NCBI GenBank assembly: GCA_037974665.1
Contig: CM075767.1
Span: forward strand, 26,747,498 to 26,811,497
Reading direction: 5' to 3'
Length of the DNA: 64,000 bases
Source: Ehretia macrophylla
Taxonomy: Eukaryota > Streptophyta > Magnoliopsida > Boraginales > Ehretiaceae
The translations under genes were made by a program, and so were the position numbers. How positions within the stretch are numbered: position 1 is the stretch's first letter; every line of letters starts with the position of its first letter. Below are positions 12,397 through 22,344 of the stretch, piece after piece. The notes beneath the pieces are model-generated. The model was given only the letters and a program-made list of their open reading frames with translations, did no database searches and was not told where the DNA came from.

Positions 12397-12796
12397 AATA
12401 GGTTTGTCATGTTGTAATAATAGGATATGACAGGAATCGTTTGTCACTTCAGATTCCCTTTAAGTCATGTCTCATTTGTCTGTTTGTAATAAGTGAGATT
12501 TCCTTTATGAGAGGAAACCGTTTTAGTCGCGTCAGGTTTGTCTTATTGTGAATTATTATGAATCCTTTTATGTCATGTCAGCTTTTCTTTTATTAAAGGA
12601 AGCTGCTTTAGTCCTTGTCAGGAATAGTGAAGATTCCGCTTTGTATTATTATGCTTTGTAATTGTTTGCCTATAAATAATGAAGAAACCCTAACTAAAGG
12701 GGCAGAGTCAGATAGAGTCAGATTTGGATTGAAACATATCTTTCTTTCTCTCAAATAGCCTACATCTTCCTTCTTTCTACCCTTAGCCTTGAGCCA
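12397..12796 (+). promoter_or_regulatory. Viral intergenic region and promoter between P1 and P2
   Basis: TATAAATAAT at 12671-12680 is the TATA box; 20 bases on, ACTAAAGGGG can pair with an upstream C-run (weakened in this copy). Upstream lie two imperfect copies of a palindromic word, CCTTTAT(T/G)A(G/A)AGGAA, followed by GCTTTAGTC-like sequence, about 85 bases apart. The pyrimidine-rich leader (CTTTCTTTCTCTCAAATAG) follows. The arrangement makes P1's 3' end also P2's promoter, as in a head-to-tail integrated concatemer. Confidence 0.75.
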
Positions 12797-12832
12797 TGTC
12801 TTCCGCCTCCCGCTCCTCACCTTCTCCCTAGT
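12797..12832 (+). CDS. Eleven-codon leader upstream ORF, P1/P2
   Basis: ATG at 12797 opens MSSASRSSPSP and stops at TAG 12830-12832, immediately before the TGG of the primer site. The same 36-base frame sits in the same place at five other leader ends in the cluster. Short upstream frames ending near leader structure are known to steer ribosomes past the leader (shunting) in caulimovirids; that role here is inference. Confidence 0.5.
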
Positions 12833-12845
12833 GGTATCAACGCCA
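12833..12845 (+). other. Viral primer-binding site, P2 (degenerate)
   Basis: Reads TGGTATCAACGCC where P3 has TGGTATCAGAGCC: the first eight bases are kept, then two changes. Minus-strand DNA synthesis starts at this site from tRNA-Met in the family. Confidence 0.75.
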
Positions 12846-12992
12846 AGCTAACCGTAGCACTTCCTTATTCTGGTATTGAAGGTCTTAAACTACACTTGTG
12901 TGTTGAACACTAGAGTCTTTGGCAATAGGGCAATAGCCGTTAAAGAGTGAATGAAAGGCGCAGTAAGTCCAGTCATGACCAGTGTATCCACC

Positions 12993-13484
12993 ATGGTTGA
13001 TCTTCCCCTGCCAGAACAAGAAGTCGTTGCTAACAACTCTGAAGTCACTTCCTTTGATCCTTCCACATCTCACTATGAGGTAGACATAACCCAAACACCT
13101 CCATCTACCAAACCAGGAGAACTCTTCAGACTCTATCCGTTAAACCCATACTCATACTACCAAACTTCCCAACTCAAACAAAAGTTCCAATCTCTATTAC
13201 CTATCAAGCCTGCAGCCCTTACAGCTGTGTATAAATCCTCTACTGTCACTGTGCAATTAGTATCCTCTTCCGGACAAGTTCGTTCTTGGAACAGCGTCAA
13301 CATGATCAACTTGAAGAAATCTTCTTCAGAGAAACATTATCTTGATTCAGACGAGTTCAAGAGAAAAAGAGAACGACTCGCCGAAAAACTCAAAAAGCCA
13401 GCCATGCCGAAGAAGCAGTCCTCTCATCCTTGGAAGCATAATCCAAAGCCAGATCATGCAGTCTGGATACCAAGTAGAAAATGA
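12993..13484 (+). pseudogene. P2 polyprotein N-terminus with movement-protein region deleted
   Basis: I chose ATG 12993 because it sits in CCACCATGG and M2, M3 and P3 have the same context; an in-frame ATG lies at 12951. The N-terminal region (D-L-P-L-P-E-Q-E-V-V) is open through the basic linker K-R-K-R-E-R-L-A-E to a stop at 13482-13484, where other copies have a Cys codon. Relative to P3, 1,062 bases (354 codons) are missing exactly in frame between two CTTCC words; one CTTCC remains at 13267-13271. That removes essentially the whole movement protein. M3 has the same joint. Confidence 0.8.
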
Positions 13485-14942
13485 GAAAAAGCCTATTGGG
13501 TTGATCTCACACCACCTCTTCATTATTTCTCCAAAGAGAAAATTATCCCAACTGGGTGGGGTGATGAAGACGAGAAAGAAGGTCCTAGTGAAATTTCCTT
13601 AGTCATTTCGTCCTTTGATCCATTTGAAAAGGATTCATCCTCTCAGACGATTCCACCATACAAAGGGTCAGTTCTTATGCAGACCCCGGTGACTCCATTC
13701 TACATGGACACTACAAGAACACGTACACATAACCCTATACAAACAAATCCTGATGATTCAGAAACAACCAGTGACCAAGGCAAAACTTCCCAAGCGGGAG
13801 AAAATCGGAACCAACAACCACCACAAGCACAACTCCCACAGGTTCCACAACAGCAACCTCAGAGACAACAAAACATTGAAATAAAAGTTTCCATCCCATA
13901 TGCTCCAGATCACAAGCAATTCTGGAACATTGATCCAATTCCTTCTGATGACAGACTCAAATATCTTGAGAAAATGGATGCCTGGATAAATGGAGAATCT
14001 CTCTGAAATCATACTCTTGAGATAAGAGATATCATTGACTGTCTTGTTGCTGGTTTTACAGGATCACTTTGTAGTTGGTGGACAAAAATGCTGTCAAAAG
14101 AAGAAAGACAGATCATCCAGACAGATGCAGATCCTATTCAGATGTTTTGAAGATGTCTACAAACCATTTTTGTAGGATAAACAGCCCAAGAGATTGAGAA
14201 AACAGAAAAGGAGTTCTTAATCAACAAATGCTGTGATATTGCAAAACTTAGAGATTACTATCTCAGACAGGAAGCTCTGTATTTTACCTTTGGAAAAAAT
14301 ACAGAAACCATCAAAAAGGCGTTTGTCTTTAACATGCCACAACCTCTTCCTGAATTGCTCGAAACAAAGTTCAAACGAGCCAATATTGCAGATCTAAGAC
14401 ATGTGAGTCTTGCTCACTTGTACCAGATGGCCAGAAAACTCATTCAAGATTAGTGTGAGTCCAAGCGACTTGGCAAACTTCTCAAAAGCAACGAGCAAAA
14501 AAAAATGGATACCCTTTGCAGAAAAGATTTCCAAAAGTTTGGTTGTCATACTCACAACTACTCTCTATGTTCGTGTCACAAATACAAGAAGCACAGACAT
14601 CAGAAAAGGTTTCACAAGTCTAGAAAACCTTTCAAGAAGTTCAGATTTGTGAGGAAAAGAGCAAAACCTTCCTCTTCCTCTAAATGTTTTCTTTGTGGAA
14701 ACAAAATGACATTTTGCAAAGGATTGTTACCTCAAGAAGTCCAAGAAGCTACCAACAAAACTTGTCCAGTTCATCTCAACTCAAGACTTTGATGACCAGC
14801 TATACACATGGACTTCCGAACCTGATCAAGCCGTCCTTAACCTTGATGCAGCCTTATTCTCATATCTCACCTCAAAATCCAAATCATCTGATTCTGAACC
14901 AACCCTCTCCATAGCCAAAATACACAAAACCATTGAACAACC
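13485..14942 (+). pseudogene. P2 capsid region, broken
   Basis: Reads Y-W-V-D-L-T-P-P, a Gln/Pro-rich stretch (P-Q-V-P-Q-Q-Q-P-Q-R-Q-Q-N-I-E), then the capsid core with W-N-I-D, L-K-Y-L-E-K-M-D-A-W-I-N and R-D-I-I-D. Stops lie at about 14004, 14147, 14176 and 14451. The CCHC knuckle starts C-F-L-C-G-N but one extra base in the following A-run (near 14700) shifts the frame, so the His and last Cys are lost. The acidic Ser-rich linker follows in another frame. Confidence 0.75.
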
Positions 14943-16936
14943 AATCCTTACCACTTCCAAAGCTACATTTACCCCAAGACAGATCTATAAGCCATATATA
15001 AAGCTTGTTGTAAACCCTCCAGGATATGTTCCTATCACCGTTACTGCACTTCTAGATGCAGGTTCATGTATTTCTTTCATGAAATCCAGGTGTCTTCCTC
15101 CTGAATTTTGGATATTCTACAGAGCAACCTTTACCACTGCTTCTAGTAGTGGATTTGCAAGTGAAGCACATTCCATGACCATTCCCATACACTTATACCC
15201 AAATGTCGCAGTTCGACACAGCTTTTACTAGTATGATCAATGCTGTGAAAAAATTCTTTTAGGAATGGATTTTCTCACCTTACTTGCTCCATTCTCATTT
15301 CAGACAGATGGTTTCAAATTCCTGCATAATCAGTATACCACTTGGGTATCCTTACAAAAATTGCCCTCACAAGTTTCAGCCATTCAAGATGATGAGTTTG
15401 CTGAAGAAAGAAGCCTCCTCCTTTCCTGTTGCGGTGATCTTCCAAACAAGTTTTGGGAAAGAGAGAAACACTTTGTCTCTCTACGTTACAAAGAAAATTG
15501 TCAGATGCCACACCAAACGGCTTCTCATCCAGGAATGCCAAAAGATGAAGATCTTTGTCAAGCTAAAATTCAGACACTACTTGAGCAAGGTCTCATCCGA
15601 CCATCCAGATCTCCATGGGCAAGTCATGCCTTTTACGTCAACAAAAGATCTGAACAAGTTCGAGGAAAGAAAAGATTAGTGATAGATTATCGCCAACTCA
15701 ATGATCAATTGCAAGATATCAGATACCCTCTTCCAAGAAAGGAACAACTCCTCTAAAAGCTATCCAAAGCCAAATTTTTCTCCAAATTTGATATGAAATC
15801 TGGATTTTGGCAAATTGTTATTACTTAAACTGATAGATTCAAAACTATCTTTGTTGTTCCACAGGGACATTATTAATGGAATGTCATGCCTTTCAGTCTC
15901 AAGAATACACCGTCCGAGTTCCAACACATAATGGATGATGTGTACCGACCCTTTGCGCAGCACTGTATTGTCTACATTGATGATGTTCTGGTATTCAGTA
16001 ACACAACTGAAGAATACCACCAGCATCTCCGAGAATTCCAGGAACTAACCTACCAACATGGATTAGTTCTAGCTGAATCCAAGATGAAAATTGGTCTAAA
16101 TGCTATTGATTTTCTTGGTTTGCAGATAAGAGAAGGACACATTCTTTTACAGGACCACATATCATGCAAAGTCCTCGACTTTCCTGATGAACTCAGAACT
16201 GTTACTCTGATCCAGCAGTTCATTGGATTGACGAATTATGCCTCATCGCATGTTCCATCCTTGGCGAACTATACCAGCCAGATTTCCAAGTACCTCCGAA
16301 AATCCAACATTGAAAATTGGTCTGCAGAAGCCACAATTGCAGTTCAGAAGCTAAAAGAGTTATGCAAGGCACTTCCTCCTCTCAAGATCCCAGGTCCAGG
16401 ACAACTCATTTTACAGACAGAGGTTTCCCTTGATTTTTGAGCAGTAGTCCTCATTGAAGAAGACAATGGACACAAACAAGTCTGTGGTTACAAGTCAGGA
16501 TCTTTCATGCCAGTACAACTCAATTATCCCTCTTTCAAAAGAGAAGTGTTTGTAGTTATTCAGGGAATCAAAAAATTCAAGTTTTATCTTGCTTAAAATC
16601 CTTCTATTATTGAAACAGATTTTAAAGGATTTCAGGGTGTTCTCAAAAGAAAGCAGAATAATATTCTGGATCCACAACTCATCCGATGGACATAATGGAT
16701 TTCCCAGTTCAATTGGACAATGTGACACATCCCAGGCAAAGAGAATATCCTTACTGATTTTCTCTCTCGCACACCACCATCCAAGAAAACTGTATGCATG
16801 GTAAATCCGACCCGTGGGGGAGATCTTAGCCAAAATAGTCAAGAGTGGGATGATATCGATCTCAATAATGAAGGATGGTGACTCATTGCAGACAAGATCT
16901 TAGGAATCCTAGGTGGACCCCATGACGAAGCTTTGA
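14943..16936 (+). pseudogene. P2 protease-reverse transcriptase-RNase H, broken
   Basis: Protease active site at 15055-15063 reads D-A-G. An open run from 15265 to 15756 carries G-M-D-F-L-T-L-L and the start of the polymerase. Stops at 15754-15756 and about 15828 and 15875 precede an open stretch from 15886 with Y-I-D-D-V-L-V-F-S-N-T. The RNase H motif reads L-Q-T-E-V-S, so its first Asp is changed to Glu, and a stop follows at 16438-16440. The polyprotein tail now ends at TGA 16934-16936, nine bases before the usual stop position. Confidence 0.8.
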
Positions 16937-16945
16937 GTCATATAA

Positions 16946-17374
16946 ATAGGTTTGTCATGTTGTAATAATAGGATATGACATGAATCGTTTGTCACTTCAG
17001 ATCCCTTTAAGTCATGTCTCGTTTGTCTGTTTGTAATAAGTGAGATTTCCTTTATTAGTGGAAACCACTTTAGTCGCGTCAGGTTTGTCTTATTGTGAAT
17101 TATTAGGAATCTCTTTATGTCGTGTCAGCTTTTCCTTTATTAAAGGAAGCTGCTTTAGTCCTTGTTAGGAATAGTGAAGATTCCGCTTGTATTATTAGGC
17201 TTCGTAATGGTTTCTCTATAAATAATGAAGAACCCTTGACTAAAGAGGCAGAGTCAGATAGAGTGAGATTTGGATTGAAATACGTCTTTCTTTCTCTCAA
17301 ATAGCTTACATCTTCCTTCTTTCTACCCTTAGCCTTTAGCCATGTCTTCCTCATCTCGCTCCTCACCTCCCCTT
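16946..17374 (+). promoter_or_regulatory. Viral intergenic region/leader, first of three in tandem
   Basis: TATA box at 17217-17226. The leader includes an ATG at 17342 equivalent to the 11-codon frame and stops at CCCCTT, two bases short of where the primer site would begin. It is joined at 17374/17375 to GGGATGATA, a piece of the RNase H tail that starts the next unit. Confidence 0.75.
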
Positions 17375-17887
17375 GGGATGATAGCGCTCTCAATAATGAC
17401 AGATTGTGACTCATTGTACACAGGATTCCAGGAGTCCCGGGTAGACCCCATGACGAAGCTTTGTGTCATGTTGTAATAATAGGATATGACAGTAATCTTT
17501 TGTCACTTTAGATTCCCTTTAAGTCATGTCTCGTTTGTTTGTTTGTAATAAGTGACATTTCCTTTATTATAGGAAACAGCTTTAGTCACGTCAGATTTGT
17601 CTTATTTTGAATTATTAGGAATCTCTTTATGTCGTGTTAGTTTTTCCTTTATTAAAGGTAGCTGCTTTAGTCCTTGTCAGGAATAGTGAAGATTTTGCTT
17701 GTATTATTAGGCTTTGTAATGGTTTGCCTATAAATAATGAAGAATCTCTAACTAAAGGGGCAGAGTCAGATAGAGTTAGATTTGGATTGAAACACATCTT
17801 TTTTTCTCTCAAATAACCTACATCTTCCTTCTTTCTACCGTTAGCCTTTAGCCATGTCTTCCGCATCCCGCTCCTCACCTTCCCCTT
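17375..17887 (+). promoter_or_regulatory. Viral intergenic region/leader, second tandem unit
   Basis: Opens with a short stub of the polyprotein tail (17375-17470). TATA box at 17729-17738. Ends at CCCCTT (17887), again two bases before the primer-site position, joined to CACTTCATATTCCC from the middle of the intergenic region. Confidence 0.75.
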
Positions 17888-18272
17888 CACTTCATATTCC
17901 CTTTAAGTCATGTCTCGTTTGTCTGTTTGTAATAAGCGAGATTTCCTTTATTAGAGGAAACTGCTTTAGTGGCGTCAGGTTTGTCTTATTGTGAATTATT
18001 AGGAATCTCTTTATGTCGTGTCAGCTTTTCCGTTATTAAAGGAAGCTGCTTTAGTCCTTGTTAGGAATAGTGAAGATTCCGTTTGTATTATTAGGCTTTG
18101 TAATAGTTTGCCTATAAATAATGAAGAACCCCTGACTAAAGGGATAGAGTCAGATGGAGTCAGATTTGGATTGAAACACATCTTTCTTTCTCTCAAAGAG
18201 CGTACATCTTCCTTCTTTCTACCCTTAGCCTTTAGCCATGTCTTCCGCCTCCCGCTCTTCACCTTCCCCTTA
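17888..18272 (+). promoter_or_regulatory. Viral intergenic region/leader, third tandem unit
   Basis: Starts within the intergenic region, has TATA at 18113-18122 and ends at CCCCTTA (18272), one base before the primer-site position. The orientation flips there: the following sequence is minus-strand leader. Confidence 0.75.
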
Positions 18273-18604
18273 CTCCATCTGACTCTATCCCTTTAGTTAG
18301 GGATTCTTCATTATTTATAGGCAAACCATTACAAAGCCTAATAATACAAGAGGAATCTTCACTATTCCTGACAAGGACTAAAGCATCTTCTTTTAATAAA
18401 GGAAAAGCTGACACGACATAAAGAGATTCCTAATAATTCACAATAAGACAAACATGACGCGACTAAAGTGGTTTCCTCTACTAAAGGAAATCTCACTTAT
18501 TACAAACAGACAAACGAGACATGACTTAAAGGGAATTTGAAGTGACAAAATATTCATGTCATATCCTATTATTACAACATGACAAACCTATTTACATGAC
18601 ACGA
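18273..18604 (-). promoter_or_regulatory. Viral intergenic region, minus orientation, truncated at both ends
   Basis: Runs in reverse from within the leader (CTCCATCTGACTC) through the TATA box (about 18310-18319) and both palindromic promoter words to ACATGACACGAAG near the polyprotein stop. It then joins a second minus-strand leader piece. Confidence 0.7.
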
Positions 18605-18850
18605 AGGTGAGGAGCGGGAGGCAGAAGACTTGGCTAAAGGCTAAGGGTAGAAAGAAGGAATATGTTTTCTTTCTCTCAAATAGCTTACATATTCCTTCTT
18701 TCTACCCTTAGCCTTTAGCCATGTCTTCCGCCTCCCGCTCCTCACCTTCCCCTTAGCTAAGGGGAAGGTGAGGAGCGGGAGGCGGAAGACATGGCTAAAG
18801 GCTAAGGGTAGAAAGAAGGAAGATGTAAGCTATTTGAGAGGAAGAAAGAT
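18605..18850. repeat. Compound inverted repeat of viral leaders (- + -)
   Basis: Three leader pieces alternate in strand: minus 18605-18662, plus 18663-18756, minus 18757-18850. The second and third form a 94-base inverted repeat with no spacer, centred at 18756/18757 (CCTTAG|CTAAGG), with about three mismatches by eye. The first and second also pair, through about 33 bases of GGCTAAAGGCTAAGGG-type sequence. The centre of the large palindrome is the exact base preceding the primer site on both arms. Confidence 0.85.
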
Positions 18851-19189
18851 GTGTGTCAATACAAATCCAACTCTATCTGACTCTACCCCTTTAGTCAGGA
18901 GTTCTTCATTATTTATAGGCAAACCATTACAAAGCCTAATAAAACAAGCAGAATCTTCAATATTCTTGACAAGGACTAAAGCAGCTTCCTTTAATAAAGG
19001 AAAAGCTGACACAACATAAAAAGATTCCTAATAATTCATAATAAGACAAACCTGACGCCACTAAAGTGATTTCCTTTAATAAAGGAAATATCACTTATTA
19101 CAAATAGACAAACAAGAAATGACTTAAAGAGAATTTGAAGAGACAAACGATTCATGTCATACCCTATTATTACAACATGACAAACCTAT
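18851..19189 (-). promoter_or_regulatory. M1 intergenic region and promoter
   Basis: Continues the minus-strand leader 18757-18850. TATA box at 18908-18917 (plus strand ATTATTTATA); both palindromic promoter words are present near 18987 and 19075. It follows directly on M1's polyprotein stop. Confidence 0.7.
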
Positions 19190-20888
19190 TTACATGACAC
19201 GAAGCTTCATCATGGGGTCCACCCGGGATTCCTGGAATCTTGTCTGCAATGAATCACCATCTGTCATTAATGAGATCGATATCATCCCACTCCTGACTAT
19301 TTTGGCTAAGATCTGCGCCCCTATGGGTCGGATTTACCATGCACACAGTTTTCTCAGATGGTGGTGTGCGAGAGAGAAAATCAGCAAGGATATTCTTTTT
19401 ACCTGGGATGTGTCGCATATTCCAATTGAACTGAGAAATTCATTCTGTCCACCGGATGAGTTGTGGATCCAGAATATCATTCTGCTTTCTTTTGAGAACA
19501 CCCTGAAATCCTTTAAAATCTGTTTCAATAATAAAAGGATTTTGAGCAAGATAAAACTTGAATTTTTTGATTCCCTGAATAACTGCAAGAACTTCTCTTT
19601 TGAAAGAGGGATAGTTGCGTTGTGCTGGCGTGAAAGATCCTGACTTGTAACCGCAGACTTGTCTGTCTCCATTGTCTTCTTCAATGAGGACTGCTGCCCA
19701 AAAATCAAGGGAAGCATCAGTCTGCAAAATGAGTTGTCCTGGACCTAGGATCTTGAGAGAAAGAATTGCCTTGCATAACTCTTTTAGCTTATGAACTGCA
19801 ATTGTGGCTTCTGGAGACCAATTCCCAATGTTGAATTTTCGGAGGTACTTGGAAATCTGGCTGGTGTAGTTGGCCAAGGATGGAACATGCGATGAGGCAT
19901 AATTGATAAGGCCAAGGAACTGTTGGATCTATGTAACAATTCTGAGTTCATCAGGAAAGTGGAGGACTTTGCTTGATATGTGGTCCTGTAATAGAATGTG
20001 TCCTTCTCTTATCTGCAAACCAAGAAAATCAATAGCATTTAAACCAATTTTCATCTTGGATTCAGCAAGAAGTAATCCTTGCTGGCACGTTAGTTCCTAG
20101 ACTTGTCGGAGATACTAGTGGTGTTCTTTAGATGTGTTACTGAATACCAAAACATCATCAACGTAGACAATAAAGTGCTGCGCAAAGGTCGGTATACATC
20201 ATCCATTCTGTGTTAGAACTTGGACGGTGCATTCTTGAGACCTTGCTCAAGTAGTGTCTGAATTTCAGCTTGACAATGATCTTCATCTTTTGGCATTCCT
20301 GGATGAGAAGCGGTTTGGTGTGGCATCTGCCAATTTTCTTTGTAAGGTAGAGAGACAAAGTATTTCTCTTTTTCCCAAAACTTGTTAGGAAGATCACCGC
20401 AACAAGAAATGAGGAGGTTTCTCTCTTCAGCAAATTCATCATCTTGAATGGCTGAAACCTGTGAAGGCAATTTCTGTAAGGATACCCAAGGGGTATACTT
20501 ATTATGCAGGAATTGAATAACATCTGTCTGAAATGAGAATGTAGCAAGTAAGGTGAGGAAATCTATTCCTAAGGGAATATCTTCACAACATTGATCATAC
20601 TGGTAAAAGCTATGTCGAACTGAGACATCTGGGAATAAGTGTATGGGAATGGTCTTGGAATGTGCTTCACTTGCAAATCCACTACCAGAAGCAGTGGTAA
20701 AAGTTGCTCTAGAGGATATCCAAAATTCAGGAGGAAGACACTTGGATTTCTTTAAAGAAATACATGAACCTGTGTCTAGAAGTGCAGTAACGGTGATAGG
20801 AACATATCCTGGAGGGTTTACATCAAGCTTTATGTATGCCTTATAGATCTGTCCTGGGGTAAAGGTAGCTTTGGAAGTGGTAAGGATT
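19190..20888 (-). pseudogene. M1 protease-reverse transcriptase-RNase H with in-frame deletion
   Basis: Stop codon at 19190-19192. RNase H is open from 19440 to 19877 with L-Q-T-D-A-S. The polymerase catalytic motif reads Y-V-D-D rather than Y-I-D-D (near 20160). At 20236-20242 the sequence jumps from K-N-A-P-S to E-Q-G-L. Measured on P2, 306 bases (102 codons) between two seven-base near-repeats are gone, in frame, removing the fingers and first palm part of the polymerase. Protease D-T-G is intact at 20768-20776. Confidence 0.8.
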
Positions 20889-21458
20889 GGTTGTTCAGTG
20901 GTTTTGTGTATACTGGCTGTGGAGAGGGTTGGTTCAATATCAGAGGATTCGGATTCTGAGGTGAGATCTGAGGATGAGGTTGTATCAAGCTTAAGGACGG
21001 CTTGATCTGGTTCGGAAGTCCATGTGTATAGCTGGTCATCAAAGTCTTGAGTTGAGATGAACTGGACAAGTTTTGCCGGTAGCTTCTTGGACTTCTTGAG
21101 GTAACAATCCTTTTAATGTCCTTTCTTTCCACAAAGAAAATATTTAGTGCAAGAGGAAGGTTTTGCTCTTTTCCTCACAAATCTGAACTTCTTGAAAGGT
21201 TTTCTGGACTTGTGAAACCTTTTCTGATGTTTGTGCTTCTTGTATTTGTGACATGAACATGGAGAGTAGCTGTGAGTCTGATAGCCAACCTTTTGGAAAT
21301 CTTTTCTGCAAAAGGTATTCATTGTTTTTTGCTCGTTGCTTTTGAAGAGCTTGCCAAGTAGCTTGGACTCGCACTGATCTTGATTGAGTTTTATGGCCAT
21401 CTGGTACAAGTGAGCAAGACTCACCTGTCTTAGATCTGCAATATTGGCTCATTTGAAC
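20889..21458 (-). pseudogene. M1 capsid region, truncated
   Basis: Contains the acidic Ser-rich linker, a damaged knuckle (first Cys replaced by Tyr, and a stop after the His, near 21110-21150) and the basic K-Y-K-K-H-K-H-Q-K-R-F-H stretch. It ends at 21458 where LTR stub F begins, so the N-terminal capsid half and everything upstream are missing. Confidence 0.75.
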
Positions 21459-22344
21459 TGTCACGCCCCAACTCGATCTCTCTTACGATTAGTCAGGATG
21501 CAACGAAATTTTAACAGCATAATGACAGTAACATGAACATCAGGGCTCTAAACCAACCCTTAAGAACAACATACATCAAACTTCACAAGTCACCAACCAA
21601 CTCCACAATCAAATTAACAACATACAACGCAACCATTTCATACATTAAACATTCCTTCATCAACTCTTTAATAATTATGCGTCTCCGTTCCAACATAATA
21701 CATTTACTATATAACCTGCACTTCCAAAATAGATTATAGCCCACCTAGAAACCTAATCATGTTCCAAAACAAGATTACTAAGCTAGCAACATTTAATCTA
21801 CTATCTTTACAACATCCTATATAACATGAACTTTTAAGTGAAATATAAGACAACTAAGTTTAATATACAATATAACAAAAAGTACAACATCATAAATTAG
21901 GGACAAGACTCTGGCACAAAGGACTCGTCCACATATGGCACATTATCCTCTTCTGGAGGCATGTACCCGTAACTTGGATCAACTTCTCCTGTATGCATGC
22001 AATAATTGAGAGTGAGCTTATATAAAACAAGCCCAGTGAGGATTCGATAGATCTCTAACAGTATTTACTATATTCCTTGGAAATCATCCTTTGAGCAGTA
22101 AACACACAATAGACATCAATATCATTATAAATGCAACAATAGCAATAATTGTAAACACACAATAAGGATACGATAAATTTGCTGATGAAGCTCCATACAC
22201 CATTCAATGCTCATCAACTCCTCCAAACTCAAAGACACAATCCTGAGGTACCTAGACGTAGACCCACACCCTATGGTCTCTCCGCCCATGCGAGATAGGG
22301 ATTAGCCATGATAACTGTACTCGCATCCCAGGATGCCTCCCGAG
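21459..22344 (-). repeat. LTR stub F of a C/D/E-type gypsy element
   Basis: Begins TGTCACGCCCCAACTCGA, the outer edge of the LTR family seen in C, D and E, and runs 886 bases through GATAGATCTCTAACAG and GGATGCCTCCCGAGG. There it breaks off (about 22344) into viral RNase H-tail sequence sharing GGT(C) at the joint. No internal region, partner LTR or second target duplication is present, so it is a fragment left by deletion or recombination. Confidence 0.8.
21897..21998 (-). CDS. 33-codon LTR frame, stub F
   Basis: ATG at 21998, stop TAA at 21897; M-H-T-G start, Y-M-P-P-E-E and Y-V-D-E-S-F-V core, E-S-C-P end. It is 102 bases like the six others in the window, although this LTR differs from them at many positions. 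A hairpin (TGAGCTT/AAGCCCA, one G-U pair in sense RNA) lies just upstream, near 22014-22036. Confidence 0.45.
   Translation of the reverse strand: MHTGEVDPSYGYMPPEEDNVPYVDESFVPESCP

Noticed and set aside
16946..19189. CRISPR-like or satellite array
   Set aside because: Units are several hundred bases, alternate in strand and consist of viral promoter and leader.
20643..20846. Plus-strand frames repeated at 20643, 23930, 29105 and 37389
   Set aside because: They are antisense shadows of the protease region, repeated only because the viral copies repeat.
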